DNA of 38,947 nt from positions 1 to 38,947 of the forward strand of contig JACRCI010000108.1 in assembly GCA_016219105.1 (NCBI GenBank), written 5' to 3'. The position numbers and the translations under genes are program-made. The stretch comes from Deltaproteobacteria bacterium. Lineage in GTDB: Bacteria; Desulfobacterota; GWC2-55-46; DRQE01. How positions within the stretch are numbered: position 1 is the first letter of the stretch; the number at the start of each line of letters is the position of its first letter. Under the pieces are notes generated by a model. That model was not told the DNA's origin and searched no databases. It was given only the letters and a program-made list of their open reading frames with translations. Shown one piece after another: positions 16,388-24,129 of this stretch.

Positions 16388-16414
16388 ATTATTAGAGATT
16401 CCCCTCCAAGTCAA
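16388..16414 (-). promoter_or_regulatory. Weak candidate promoter before the small TPR gene
   Basis: On the minus strand TTGACT is followed after 15 bp by AATAAT, or after 17 bp by TAATTT. Spacing or box match is imperfect in each reading. Its position just before the ATG at 16376 would give a very short leader. Continuous transcription from aroB is the alternative. Confidence 0.3.
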
Positions 16415-16428
16415 GGAGAAACTCGGCA

Positions 16429-17526
16429 TCAGCCGCGGCCGTGGCAGTATAACTCAAGAAAATCCTTGAGTTTTTTCCCTTCGACATCCTTCACGGCAAC
16501 CCTTCCCATATCTTCGACCAGCACAAATCGGATATTGCCGGCCTTGACCTTTTTATCCAGCCTTACGGTCTCGATAAAGTCCGAAGGCGCGATACCGGGG
16601 GCATCCACGGGAAGCCCAAACGCGACCAAAAGATTTTTTATCCGCTTCTGAACGCCTTCGGTGGTCACGGCGAGGTAGAGGGAGAGTCCGGCCGCCATGA
16701 CCATGCCTATAGACACGGCCTCCCCGTGCCTGAACGCGGTATAGCCGGTCCGCGCCTCTATCGCGTGGCCGAAGGTATGCCCGAAATTAAGGATGCCCCT
16801 TAAGCCGCTCTCCCTTTCGTCCTTCATCACTACCTCGGCCTTTATCCGGCACGACCGCACGATGGCCTCGACTATGGCGCTCTTGAGGTTTAAAAGCCCG
16901 TTTACATTAGCCTCGATGAACGAAAAAAAAGCCTCGTCCCGTATGACACCGTATTTCACCACCTCGCTCAGGCCGGCGCGGAGTTCCCTTTTATCGAGTG
17001 TCTCCAACGCGTCCGGGTCTATGAAAACCCCCCTGGGCTGGTAGAAGGCGCCTATGAGGTTTTTCCCTTGCGGATGGTTTACCCCGGTCTTGCCGCCTAC
17101 GGAACTATCCACCTGCGCAAGGAGCGTTGTCGGCACCTGCACGTAAGGAACCCCTCTTAAGAAGGTCGAGGCGACGAACCCGGCCATGTCGCCTACGACC
17201 CCGCCGCCGAGGGCTATTATCGAGGAGTCCCTGTCTAACCTTTCCTCGAGCAGGCGGTCGTAAACGCTTGCGACGGTTGAAAGGGTCTTGTGCTCCTCGC
17301 CGTCCGGTATCTCGATAAGGGCGGCGAGGAAGCCGGCGTCCTTAAGCGAATCCATGAGCCTCTTTGAGTAAATCGCGCCGACCGTGGGGTTTGTGACGAC
17401 CGCGCATCTGCCGGACAGGCCGAGCCCTTTCATCCCGGCGCCTACTCTGTCGAGAATACCCCTTTCAATCACTATTGGATAAGAACGGAAAACGGCTCCG
17501 GTGAGTTCGACTTTAACGGTGCTCAC
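16429..17526 (-). CDS. aroB: 3-dehydroquinate synthase AroB
   Basis: AroB converts DAHP to 3-dehydroquinate in the shikimate pathway, with NAD+ and a divalent metal. The NAD-binding/active segment IIALGGGVVGDMAGFVASTFLRGV and VPTTLLAQVDSSVGGKTGVNH are present. Metal-ligand motifs are FGHTFGHAIEARTGYTAFRHGEAVSIGM. The 365 residues are standard. The start overlaps the aroK stop by 4 bp, giving translational coupling in aroC-aroK-aroB. Confidence 0.97.
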   Translation of the reverse strand: MSTVKVELTGAVFRSYPIVIERGILDRVGAGMKGLGLSGRCAVVTNPTVGAIYSKRLMDSLKDAGFLAALIEIPDGEEHKTLSTVASVYDRLLEERLDRDSSIIALGGGVVGDMAGFVASTFLRGVPYVQVPTTLLAQVDSSVGGKTGVNHPQGKNLIGAFYQPRGVFIDPDALETLDKRELRAGLSEVVKYGVIRDEAFFSFIEANVNGLLNLKSAIVEAIVRSCRIKAEVVMKDERESGLRGILNFGHTFGHAIEARTGYTAFRHGEAVSIGMVMAAGLSLYLAVTTEGVQKRIKNLLVAFGLPVDAPGIAPSDFIETVRLDKKVKAGNIRFVLVEDMGRVAVKDVEGKKLKDFLELYCHGRG

Positions 17527-18053
17527 GGGCTGCCGCCTTTTCCGGGCCTCGGCGATGATAAAAACCTCACTATCTTCTCGATGACCTCCTCCGCGCCATT
17601 TTTTGACGTGTCTACCATGAGGTCTGAGTCCCTGTAGGCCGCCTCCCTTTTTTTAAGGAGCGCCTCGGCCTCCTCCCTTTTGTCCGCCCCGTCCAAAAGC
17701 GGCCTTTCGTCGCCGGAACCGACCCTCTTTAAAATAGTCTCAACGTCCGCGGTAAGACAGACAACCGTGCCCCACGACCTTAACGACCGCCTCGTGGAAT
17801 CGTCCGCGACCGCTCCTCCGCCGGTTGAAAGCACCAGCCCATCGCTCGATGAGATAATGCCGTCAATCACCTCTTTTTCGAGCCTGCGGAAACGGGTCTC
17901 GCCGAAACGGCCGAATATGTCCTTTATAGTCATGCCGGCCCTGGCCTCGACGAGGTCGTCCGTGTCGGCATACTTAAGGCCGAGCCTTTCGGCAAGCCTC
18001 CTTCCAACCGATGACTTGCCTGTCCCCATGAATCCCGTAAGGACGATGTTCAT
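17523..18053 (-). CDS. aroK: Shikimate kinase AroK
   Basis: AroK phosphorylates shikimate at O3. Walker A GFMGTGKSSVG is at residues 7-17. The shikimate-binding DxD-like segment ADTDDLVEARAGMTIKDIF and the arginine in GETRFRRLE follow. The GGGAV loop (LSTGGGAVADD) and a lid with RPLL are also visible. The length of 176 is normal. It lies 47 bp after aroC. Confidence 0.95.
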   Translation of the reverse strand: MNIVLTGFMGTGKSSVGRRLAERLGLKYADTDDLVEARAGMTIKDIFGRFGETRFRRLEKEVIDGIISSSDGLVLSTGGGAVADDSTRRSLRSWGTVVCLTADVETILKRVGSGDERPLLDGADKREEAEALLKKREAAYRDSDLMVDTSKNGAEEVIEKIVRFLSSPRPGKGGSP

Positions 18054-18100
18054 ATTGATTTCCGGATAGGCAAAACGGAAAAAGGAGACGCCGGGGCGGA

Positions 18101-19288
18101 CTAAAACTTTTTCAGTTCGCCCAGGTAACCCGCGTAATTGCCCTTTATCTCCCTTATCGAATCACCGCCGAATTTTTCAAGAAACGCGCGCGCTACCTCG
18201 AATGAGACCACGGCCTCGGCTACCACGCTGGCGGCCGGGACGGCGCAGACGTCGCTCCTCTCGACAGCCGCCTTGAATGGTTTTTTGGTCAGGATATCAA
18301 CGGAACGGAGCGGCCTGTAGAGGGTCGGTATGGGCTTCATCGCCGCCCTGAGGACTATCGGCTCGCCGTTGGTCATCCCGCCCTCTATGCCGCCTGAGTT
18401 GTTGGTCTTCCTGTAAAAGCGCTTTTTGACGGGCCAGTAAGGGCCTCCATCTTCGCCGCCGTCTCCGTAAAATATCTCATCGTGCACCCTGGAGCCGGGC
18501 GTTGAACTTACCCCCATTCCCATCCCTATCTCAACGGCCTTTATCGCCTGTATGCTCATGAGAGAGCGCGCCAGAGTTCCGTCGAGCTTCATGTCCCACT
18601 GCGTGTGGCTTCCGAGCCCCGGAGGGACTCCCGTCGCGACCACCTCGAACACCCCGCCGATAGAGTCGCCGGCCGCCTTCACTCTGTCTATCTTTTTTTT
18701 CATCCTGTCCGTCGTTTTTCCGTCCGGACACCGCAGAGGAGAACCCTCCGCCAGTTCAAAAAGACGGCGCGGCTCCCGGCCGGCGCCGGGGGAATACCTC
18801 ACCCCGCCTATCTCAACGACCCAGCTGAAAACCCTTATGCCGAACTCCGTAAGGAGCCTCTTTGCCACGGCCCCTACCGCGACCCTCGCCGCGGTCTCCC
18901 TCGCGCTCGAACGTTCGAGTATGTCCCTTATGTCTCGCGTCAGATACTTCAGCGCCCCGGCCAGGTCCGCGTGTCCGGGCCTCGGACGGGTGACCTCCGC
19001 CGACGGCGCCGACGGCTCCGCCGTCATCTCGACCTTCCAGTTCTCCCAGTCGAGGTTCGGTATCTGCATGGCTATGGGCGAGCCGAGAGTGCGGCCGAAC
19101 CTTACGCCGGAGGTTATATCAACCCTGTCTTTTTCGATTGCCTGACGGCCGCCTCGTCCGTAGCCCCCCTGCCTGCGCGAAAGCTCCCTGTCTATGTCGG
19201 CCTTCGAGAGGATAAACCCGGCCGGCACGCCGTCGAGTATGGCGGTGAGGAGCTTCCCGTGCGATTCTCCTGCTGTAAGGTACCTCAT
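18101..19288 (-). CDS. aroC: Chorismate synthase AroC
   Basis: AroC converts EPSP to chorismate, the last shikimate-pathway step, using reduced FMN. I start it at ATG 19288, giving MRYLTAGESHGK, the invariant family N-terminus, about 395 residues. The ORF track begins at an upstream TTG inside a terminator U-tract. Signatures GYGRGGRQAIEKDRV, RPGHADLAGALKY, SSARETAARVAVGAVAK and GGIEGGMTNGEPI are all present. GAGGG precedes the start by 11 bases. It sits directly after the pilQ terminator, so expression by read-through from the pil operon is plausible. Confidence 0.96.
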   Translation of the reverse strand: MRYLTAGESHGKLLTAILDGVPAGFILSKADIDRELSRRQGGYGRGGRQAIEKDRVDITSGVRFGRTLGSPIAMQIPNLDWENWKVEMTAEPSAPSAEVTRPRPGHADLAGALKYLTRDIRDILERSSARETAARVAVGAVAKRLLTEFGIRVFSWVVEIGGVRYSPGAGREPRRLFELAEGSPLRCPDGKTTDRMKKKIDRVKAAGDSIGGVFEVVATGVPPGLGSHTQWDMKLDGTLARSLMSIQAIKAVEIGMGMGVSSTPGSRVHDEIFYGDGGEDGGPYWPVKKRFYRKTNNSGGIEGGMTNGEPIVLRAAMKPIPTLYRPLRSVDILTKKPFKAAVERSDVCAVPAASVVAEAVVSFEVARAFLEKFGGDSIREIKGNYAGYLGELKKF

Positions 19289-19304
19289 TTTATATGCGTC
19301 CCTC

Positions 19305-19331
19305 AAAAAAAATGCACCCCGGAGGGTGCAT
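19305..19331 (-). terminator. Intrinsic terminator after pilQ
   Basis: On the minus strand an 8-bp stem ATGCACCC/GGGTGCAT with loop TCCG is followed by seven further T residues, 20 bp after the pilQ stop. It lies 17 bp before the aroC ATG, so it also forms the aroC leader. This resembles the stem-plus-U-run placed directly before rimP. Confidence 0.85.
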
Positions 19332-19350
19332 CTTCAAGACATCACGGCCC

Positions 19351-22263
19351 CTAACCCCTGGTCTTGTCTTTTATAATGGTCGGGGTTATGAATATCAGCA
19401 ACTCCTTCTGGCTATCGGAGATGGATTTGCCCTTGAATATCCACCCCAATACCGGGATGTCCTTAAAGAACGGGATGCCCCTTTCGCTCCTGTTCGTGTC
19501 CGACACGATGATGCCGCCCATGACCGTGGTCTCTCCGTCCCCGACCAGCACGTTTGTGGTGGCCTCTTTTTTATTTATGCTCGGCTCCCCCCCTGACGTG
19601 CGGAAACTTCCGATCGAGTTTCTGTTTGCCTTTATCTCCATCAGCACGCTCCCGTCGGGCGTTATCTGCGGCTTGACCGTGAGGCTCAAGTTCGCGTCTA
19701 TGAATATCGTCTGGGTGCCGGTGGCCGACGTGGTCGAAAATGGTATGGACTCGCCCTGCGATATCTTGGCCTCCTTGTTGTTCATCGTCACTATCCGCGG
19801 CCTTGAGATGGTCTTTACGAGACCGTCCTGCTCGCCGGCGGATATCCTCAAGTCCAGGAGCATCGGGTTTGCGCCTACCCTGCCAAGGATGAACCCCAAC
19901 GCGCCGAGCGTGCCGGCGGTGCCGGAGGCCGGCAGGTTGACCGCGTAGTTCGTAACGCCAAGGTCGGAGGTGAAACCGGTTTTATCAGTCGCGGCAACCC
20001 CCTGGCCGGTCGCCGGCCCGGTCTGAGTCGCAGGCTGCGGCGCCTGCTGGCCGAAACTTTCCGCGCTTCCGAAAACGCTCGTATGAACCCTGTTGCCGGC
20101 CCCTCTCTGGTCAATGCCCCACTGGATCCCGAGGTCCCTGGCGAAGCTGGATTCGGCCTCGACTATGCGGGCCTCTATGAGCACCTGCGGTATTGGTATG
20201 TCCACCTTCCGTATGTAAAACCTGGCGCCTTCTATGGCTGATTTCACGTCTTTTATGACCAGGGTGTTCGTGGGCTCGTGCACCGTTATGCTGCCGCGGT
20301 CGGAAAGGACGCTTTTAACCTGCGCGGAGAGCGAGGCCGCCTTGTCGTAGTTTATCCTTATGTACTCGGTCTGGAGTTCCTCGAGTTTCTCCGCGGCCTT
20401 CCTGGCCGCAAGGACGGCCTCTTTCTCCTGCCGGATATTGTCAAGCGGGGCCACCCTCACGATGTTGCCTTCCTGTATCTTGTCCAGCCCCCTTACCTTC
20501 AGTATCAGGTCAAACGCCTGGTCCCACGGCACGTCGGTTAGCCTCAGGGTTATCGTGCCGACGACGTCCCCCGAGGCTATGATGTTTAAGTTGCTCACCT
20601 CGGCCAGGAGCTTCAATATGTCGGTGACCTTCGCGTCAACCATGTCTATGCTTATCCTGCGCCCCGTGTATTTCTTCTCCGGCAGCGGTTCCTTGCCACC
20701 CGCGGCAATAACAACGGCGGTCGGCGCGCCTGACTCTTTCTCAGCCTCAACCGCGGACGCTTCCGCGGGCTTCTCCGCGGATTTCTGCGGGGCCTTTACG
20801 GCCATGGCCGCCCGTGCCGGGAAATCCACGTTTATCGCGCCGTTATCCTCGGTCACTTCATAAGACGCCCTCTCCGAGAGCCTTACAAGCACCCGCACCC
20901 TCCAATCCGGCGCCGGGGAGGACTGATATGCACTTATCGTCGAGACCGGCGTGCCGAGGTCCGCGGCATCGAGGGTCATCTTGAGTTCTTCGGGTATGAC
21001 CGCGGACTGGATGTCAACCGTAACGGTCTTCCCGTCCAGAGACTCCTTGACCTGGTAATCCGCATGGGCTGAATTTACTATCGTAAGCCTCGCCGTATCC
21101 TTAAACTTCTTGAAATCCACCTTTTTAACCGTCGTGGACGGAGTGCTGGCCACAACCAGCGCCGCATTCGCCGTTTTTTCATCGGAACGCCGGGCCACGG
21201 CCGGAGAAACCGTCTCAGATGGAGTGCCGGCCGTCGTGGACGGCTGGTTGGCCGTCGTGGACGGAGTGATAGCCGCCTCAGGCGCGGCCTCTTTGGCCTT
21301 TTCAGCCGTTTTCGCCTCCGGCGCCCCGGCCACAACCACCAGGGGCAATGCCTCTTTCTTCTCCGCGCCGAAGATCACTACAAGGGCGCTCCCGGCCTTT
21401 TCCACGTGATAAGGGGGCACGGCCTTCCCGCTCGAGTCCAGTACGAACCTGACCTTGTCGGCGTATGACCCGACCCTTACCCTGTCCACCATGGGGAGGC
21501 CGACCTGGACGTTCCTTTTCTTCATGGCGCTCTTGACGTTCCATACGTCTATGACAACCCGCGCCGGATCGTCGAGGGCAAACGTGTTGTAGTTGCCGAC
21601 CCTGCCGTCGCCCTCGATCCTTACGACGGTGTTCGAGCCTTCCCTCGTTGCCGTGACATCCGTAATCGTCGTGGCAGTGGGACTCGTTTCCTCCCGCTTC
21701 CCTTCCGTTAACGCGGCCTCTTTCTCATCGGCCGGCGTAACGGCATCGGCCGCGGCCCCGGCGCCTTCTTTCGAGAGTTCTATCAGTATGCTTTTATCGC
21801 CGGATTTAATATCGTGCCCGACGCCCGCCTTCAGGCCTATCTCTATCCTCCCTATCGCATCGCCGCCGATGCCGTATGTCGAGGCGAGTATTTCCGTAAT
21901 GAAATCGTTATTGACGGCAATAGGGCTCTTTACGTTCTCAACGCTGGCGCCCGGCATGTCCACTATGACCCTGGGCGGATCGGACAGCCCGAAGGCCGTG
22001 TATTTCAACGGAACGTCCGACTCGATAATGACCGCGTTGCCGGCCCCCACGACGCTTGCGAGAACGACCGGCGAGGCCGGCTGGTTCACCCCGGCCGCCG
22101 GAGCGGGCGTTTCGCTTCCCTTAACCGCGGCCTGCTCCGCCGCGCATCCGGCCGCGAGCAAAAAGACGACCAGGACAAAACTCGCGAGAATGCCCCTTGA
22201 ACGGCCGGCACTTTGCCTGTGACGGCCAGCCAGCCATCCGTCATGGTTTCCTTTTATATTCAT
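19351..22263 (-). CDS. pilQ: Type IV pilus secretin PilQ
   Basis: This is the outer-membrane secretin through which the pilus exits. The 970-residue protein has a secretion signal (ASFVLVVFLLAAGC) and two to three AMIN peptidoglycan-binding domains in the first ~500 residues. An STN/N0 domain follows (RRISIDMVDAKVTDILKLLAEVSNLNIIAS), then N1 (YIRINYDKAASLSAQVK) and the secretin barrel (VLIEARIVEAESSFARDLGIQWG to VLGWIFKGKSISDSQKELLIFITP). The cysteine after LAAG could be a lipid site, though the -3 residue is not canonical. Repeat units encode parts of the n-region of the signal peptide, residues ~57-65 and an inter-AMIN linker (~330-378). A very strong GGAGGGGGG ribosome site precedes the ATG. 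Confidence 0.95.
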   Translation of the reverse strand: MNIKGNHDGWLAGRHRQSAGRSRGILASFVLVVFLLAAGCAAEQAAVKGSETPAPAAGVNQPASPVVLASVVGAGNAVIIESDVPLKYTAFGLSDPPRVIVDMPGASVENVKSPIAVNNDFITEILASTYGIGGDAIGRIEIGLKAGVGHDIKSGDKSILIELSKEGAGAAADAVTPADEKEAALTEGKREETSPTATTITDVTATREGSNTVVRIEGDGRVGNYNTFALDDPARVVIDVWNVKSAMKKRNVQVGLPMVDRVRVGSYADKVRFVLDSSGKAVPPYHVEKAGSALVVIFGAEKKEALPLVVVAGAPEAKTAEKAKEAAPEAAITPSTTANQPSTTAGTPSETVSPAVARRSDEKTANAALVVASTPSTTVKKVDFKKFKDTARLTIVNSAHADYQVKESLDGKTVTVDIQSAVIPEELKMTLDAADLGTPVSTISAYQSSPAPDWRVRVLVRLSERASYEVTEDNGAINVDFPARAAMAVKAPQKSAEKPAEASAVEAEKESGAPTAVVIAAGGKEPLPEKKYTGRRISIDMVDAKVTDILKLLAEVSNLNIIASGDVVGTITLRLTDVPWDQAFDLILKVRGLDKIQEGNIVRVAPLDNIRQEKEAVLAARKAAEKLEELQTEYIRINYDKAASLSAQVKSVLSDRGSITVHEPTNTLVIKDVKSAIEGARFYIRKVDIPIPQVLIEARIVEAESSFARDLGIQWGIDQRGAGNRVHTSVFGSAESFGQQAPQPATQTGPATGQGVAATDKTGFTSDLGVTNYAVNLPASGTAGTLGALGFILGRVGANPMLLDLRISAGEQDGLVKTISRPRIVTMNNKEAKISQGESIPFSTTSATGTQTIFIDANLSLTVKPQITPDGSVLMEIKANRNSIGSFRTSGGEPSINKKEATTNVLVGDGETTVMGGIIVSDTNRSERGIPFFKDIPVLGWIFKGKSISDSQKELLIFITPTIIKDKTRG
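21129..21272 (-). repeat. 21-bp palindromic repeats in pilQ linker (four units)
   Basis: One unit lies at 21129 (CCGTC-GTG-GACGG) and three tandem units at 21210, 21231 and 21252. Spacers include CTGGTTGG and AGTGCCGG. The orientation is opposite to most other copies. It is read as TPSTTAN/QPSTTAG-type heptads between AMIN domains. The gap between the first unit and the array is 81 bp (27 codons), so frame is kept. Confidence 0.85.
22068..22088 (-). repeat. 21-bp palindromic repeat, one unit, in pilQ N-terminal linker
   Basis: CCGGC-GAG-GCCGG followed by CTGGTTCA. It is read as NQPASPV shortly after the signal sequence. Confidence 0.7.
22213..22246 (+). repeat. 21-bp palindromic repeat, two units, in pilQ signal-peptide n-region
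   Basis: TTGCC-TGT-GACGG, spacer CCAGCCAG, then CCATC-CGT-CATGG, 21 bp apart and both slightly decayed. They encode HDGWLAGRHRQSAG, which lengthens the positively charged end of the PilQ signal peptide. Confidence 0.7.
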
Positions 22264-22286
22264 AACCCCCCTCCGTAATGAACCTT

Positions 22287-22305
22287 CCCAAAGCTTGGCT
22301 TTGGG
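22287..22305 (-). other. Hairpin in the pilP-pilQ gap
   Basis: CCCAAAGC/GCTTTGGG, 8 bp with a 3-nt loop, 24 bases before the pilQ ATG on the minus strand and just ahead of its strong ribosome site. No U-run follows, so it is more likely an mRNA structure than a terminator. Its AAAGCTTGGCT sequence recurs at 22356-22366. Confidence 0.5.
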
Positions 22306-22332
22306 GTATCATGGGACATCGTTCCAAACAAC

Positions 22333-22353
22333 CTAACCAGCCGTCCTCGACGG
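22333..22353 (+). repeat. 21-bp palindromic repeat, intergenic, pilP-pilQ
   Basis: TAACCAG then CCGTC-CTC-GACGG. The bases TCCTCGA can alternatively pair with TCGAGGA at 22368-22374, giving two competing folds in the 160-bp pilP-pilQ gap. Confidence 0.75.
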
Positions 22354-22423
22354 TTAAAGCTTGGCTATCGAGGAATCAAACCCGCGTCGCGGGATTAACT
22401 CCATTATTGCCTTACGCGCAAAC

Positions 22424-22954
22424 TTATCTGCCCGCCTTTTCCTTATCTTTATCTTTCTCGCCCGGCAGCGCGAGTTCCACCCTCTGGGTGAAAACAACCC
22501 TGCCCTCGGCGTCCTTCTCCACCTCTTCCACTATCACGCCCTTTTCCTTGACGGCCACTATCCTGCCGTCCCTGACGCCTATGCGGTCGCCCTTGCGGGC
22601 CGTGTAGGTCTTGCCCTCGGGCACCTGCACGAGCACAAGCGGCTCGTCTGTGCCGACCATTACGGCCAGGACCTTCAAGGCGCTCAGGTCGCAGCACTCA
22701 AGAGGGGTCTTCACCCGCTCCTCCCTCTTCGTCTCCTCGGCGAGATAGCTGAGGAACGGATTACGCTTTACCGTGACGAACGACTGCGTCGAGATTGCCA
22801 TACCCTCTACAGTCTGCGGCCTCAATTGCGTCGCCGGGGCCGCTGGCCGCTGTATGGAGGCGGCCTCCTCCCCGGTTTTTTTCCCCTTGCACGCGCTCAA
22901 GACAAGCGGCAGGAGGAGGACCGTCGCGCATAATATCCGGTGGTGTCTTATCAT
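22424..22954 (-). CDS. pilP: Type IV pilus inner-membrane lipoprotein PilP
   Basis: PilP links the PilM/N/O platform to PilQ. The 176-residue protein starts with a lipoprotein signal (HHRILCATVLLLPLVLSAC, lipobox LSAC). A disordered Pro/Gln linker and a C-terminal beta domain follow (LKVLAVMVGTDEPLVLVQVPEGKTYTARKGDRIGVRDGRIV), with the family's YxVxxGDxIG-like pattern. It overlaps pilO by 4 bp. Its 160-bp separation from pilQ is unusually large for this operon and is filled with repeat and hairpin sequence. Confidence 0.92.
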   Translation of the reverse strand: MIRHHRILCATVLLLPLVLSACKGKKTGEEAASIQRPAAPATQLRPQTVEGMAISTQSFVTVKRNPFLSYLAEETKREERVKTPLECCDLSALKVLAVMVGTDEPLVLVQVPEGKTYTARKGDRIGVRDGRIVAVKEKGVIVEEVEKDAEGRVVFTQRVELALPGEKDKDKEKAGR

Positions 22955-23586
22955 TTTGATTCGCCCCTGGCCTTTGCCGGCTCGGCGCCCTGACCCTCGT
23001 CCGGCACGAACCTGAAGGTCATGGCGATGAACTTCGCGTTAATGCCGGGTGCCGGGTTTGTAAAAGTCTTCATGTCCGACAGCGTGACGTTTATCCCTTC
23101 TATGTTCACTATCCTCGGAAGCCGGCTGACCTTTTCGCAAAAACCATACAGGCTGTCGTACGTGCCCTCAACCTCCATGTCCACCGGCACCTCCGCGTAG
23201 AAGCCCTTGGGGGTCTCGGCCTTCGGCCTGAAGAGAAGTATCTTGAGGCCCGATTTCTTGGCCGCGTCGCTTACGCTGTCTATAAGGCTCGGTATCTCCT
23301 TTTCGTTCGGAAGCTGGGCAAGCGCGTTTTTGAGCTGCCCTTCGAGTTCCTCTTTTTCCTTCTCAAATGCCGGTATGTCCTTGGCTATCCTCCTGCTGTC
23401 GTCAAGCTGCGCCGTAAGGTCATTGACCGTATTCCTCAGCCCGGCCACCTCGTCCCTCTCGGGCCCTATGAGGAACTGATAAAAGAGAAGGGCTATGACG
23501 ACGTCAAGGACCGCCACGATGATTATCTTTTTCGAGAGCGAAAGCTTGAGTATAAAATCTATCTTCAGCAGGCTCTTTATCGCCAT
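22951..23586 (-). CDS. pilO: Type IV pilus alignment protein PilO
   Basis: PilO is the inner-membrane partner of PilN in the alignment subcomplex. Of 211 residues, a short cytoplasmic start is followed by one membrane helix (KIIIVAVLDVVIALLFYQFLIG, about 20-41). A coiled coil then runs through LRNTVNDLTAQLDDSRRIAKDIPAFEKEKEELEGQL. A ferredoxin-like periplasmic domain follows, including EVPVDMEVEGTYDSLYGFCEKVSRLPRIVNI. It is encoded directly after pilN, with stop and start adjacent. Confidence 0.93.
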   Translation of the reverse strand: MAIKSLLKIDFILKLSLSKKIIIVAVLDVVIALLFYQFLIGPERDEVAGLRNTVNDLTAQLDDSRRIAKDIPAFEKEKEELEGQLKNALAQLPNEKEIPSLIDSVSDAAKKSGLKILLFRPKAETPKGFYAEVPVDMEVEGTYDSLYGFCEKVSRLPRIVNIEGINVTLSDMKTFTNPAPGINAKFIAMTFRFVPDEGQGAEPAKARGESK

Positions 23587-24129
23587 CTACTGCCTCTCAA
23601 CCACTATCGTGAACTCCACGAGGTCTCTGCCCGCGGTCTTTGTCTTTGACCTCTGGGCCACTATCAACTCCACCTTCTTGAACGCGCCGTAGCCCTCAAA
23701 GCCCCTCATGAATTCGGCGACGTCCTCGTCCTTCCCGGCGTATCCGTTGACGGTTATGACCTTGCCCCTGTCCTGGAGCGAATATATCCACGCCCTCTGC
23801 GGGACGCTGCCGGCGACCTTCGTGAAAAGCTCCACCGGCCCGGTCCTCGCGCCCTCGAGCCTTTTGACCACGCCGAGCTTGCTCTCTACCACGCGTTTTT
23901 GCTCCTTGAGCTTGGAGAGCTCGCCCACCTGCCTCTTGAGGTCCTGCAGTTCCTTGCCGGCGCTGTCGATGTCCATCTTGAGGAGTGAGGCGTCGGAGCC
24001 GAGCTTGAAATAGGCCGCGACGGATATCGCGATGACGCTTACGGTTACAAGGCCGGCCACGGTAAGCTGGAACCTTACCGACTCTTTTTTCTTCGCCGCC
24101 CTTACCGGAAGCAGGTTTATCCTTATCAT
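23587..24129 (-). CDS. pilN: Type IV pilus assembly protein PilN
   Basis: The N-terminal MIRINLLPVRAAKKKES is the PilM-binding peptide (INLLP motif). A membrane helix (LTVAGLVTVSVIAISVAAYF, ~24-43), a coiled coil and a small periplasmic ferredoxin-like domain with VITVNGYAGKDEDVAEFMRGFEG follow. The 180 residues are normal. It overlaps the pilM stop by 4 bp (ATGA). Confidence 0.94.
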   Translation of the reverse strand: MIRINLLPVRAAKKKESVRFQLTVAGLVTVSVIAISVAAYFKLGSDASLLKMDIDSAGKELQDLKRQVGELSKLKEQKRVVESKLGVVKRLEGARTGPVELFTKVAGSVPQRAWIYSLQDRGKVITVNGYAGKDEDVAEFMRGFEGYGAFKKVELIVAQRSKTKTAGRDLVEFTIVVERQ

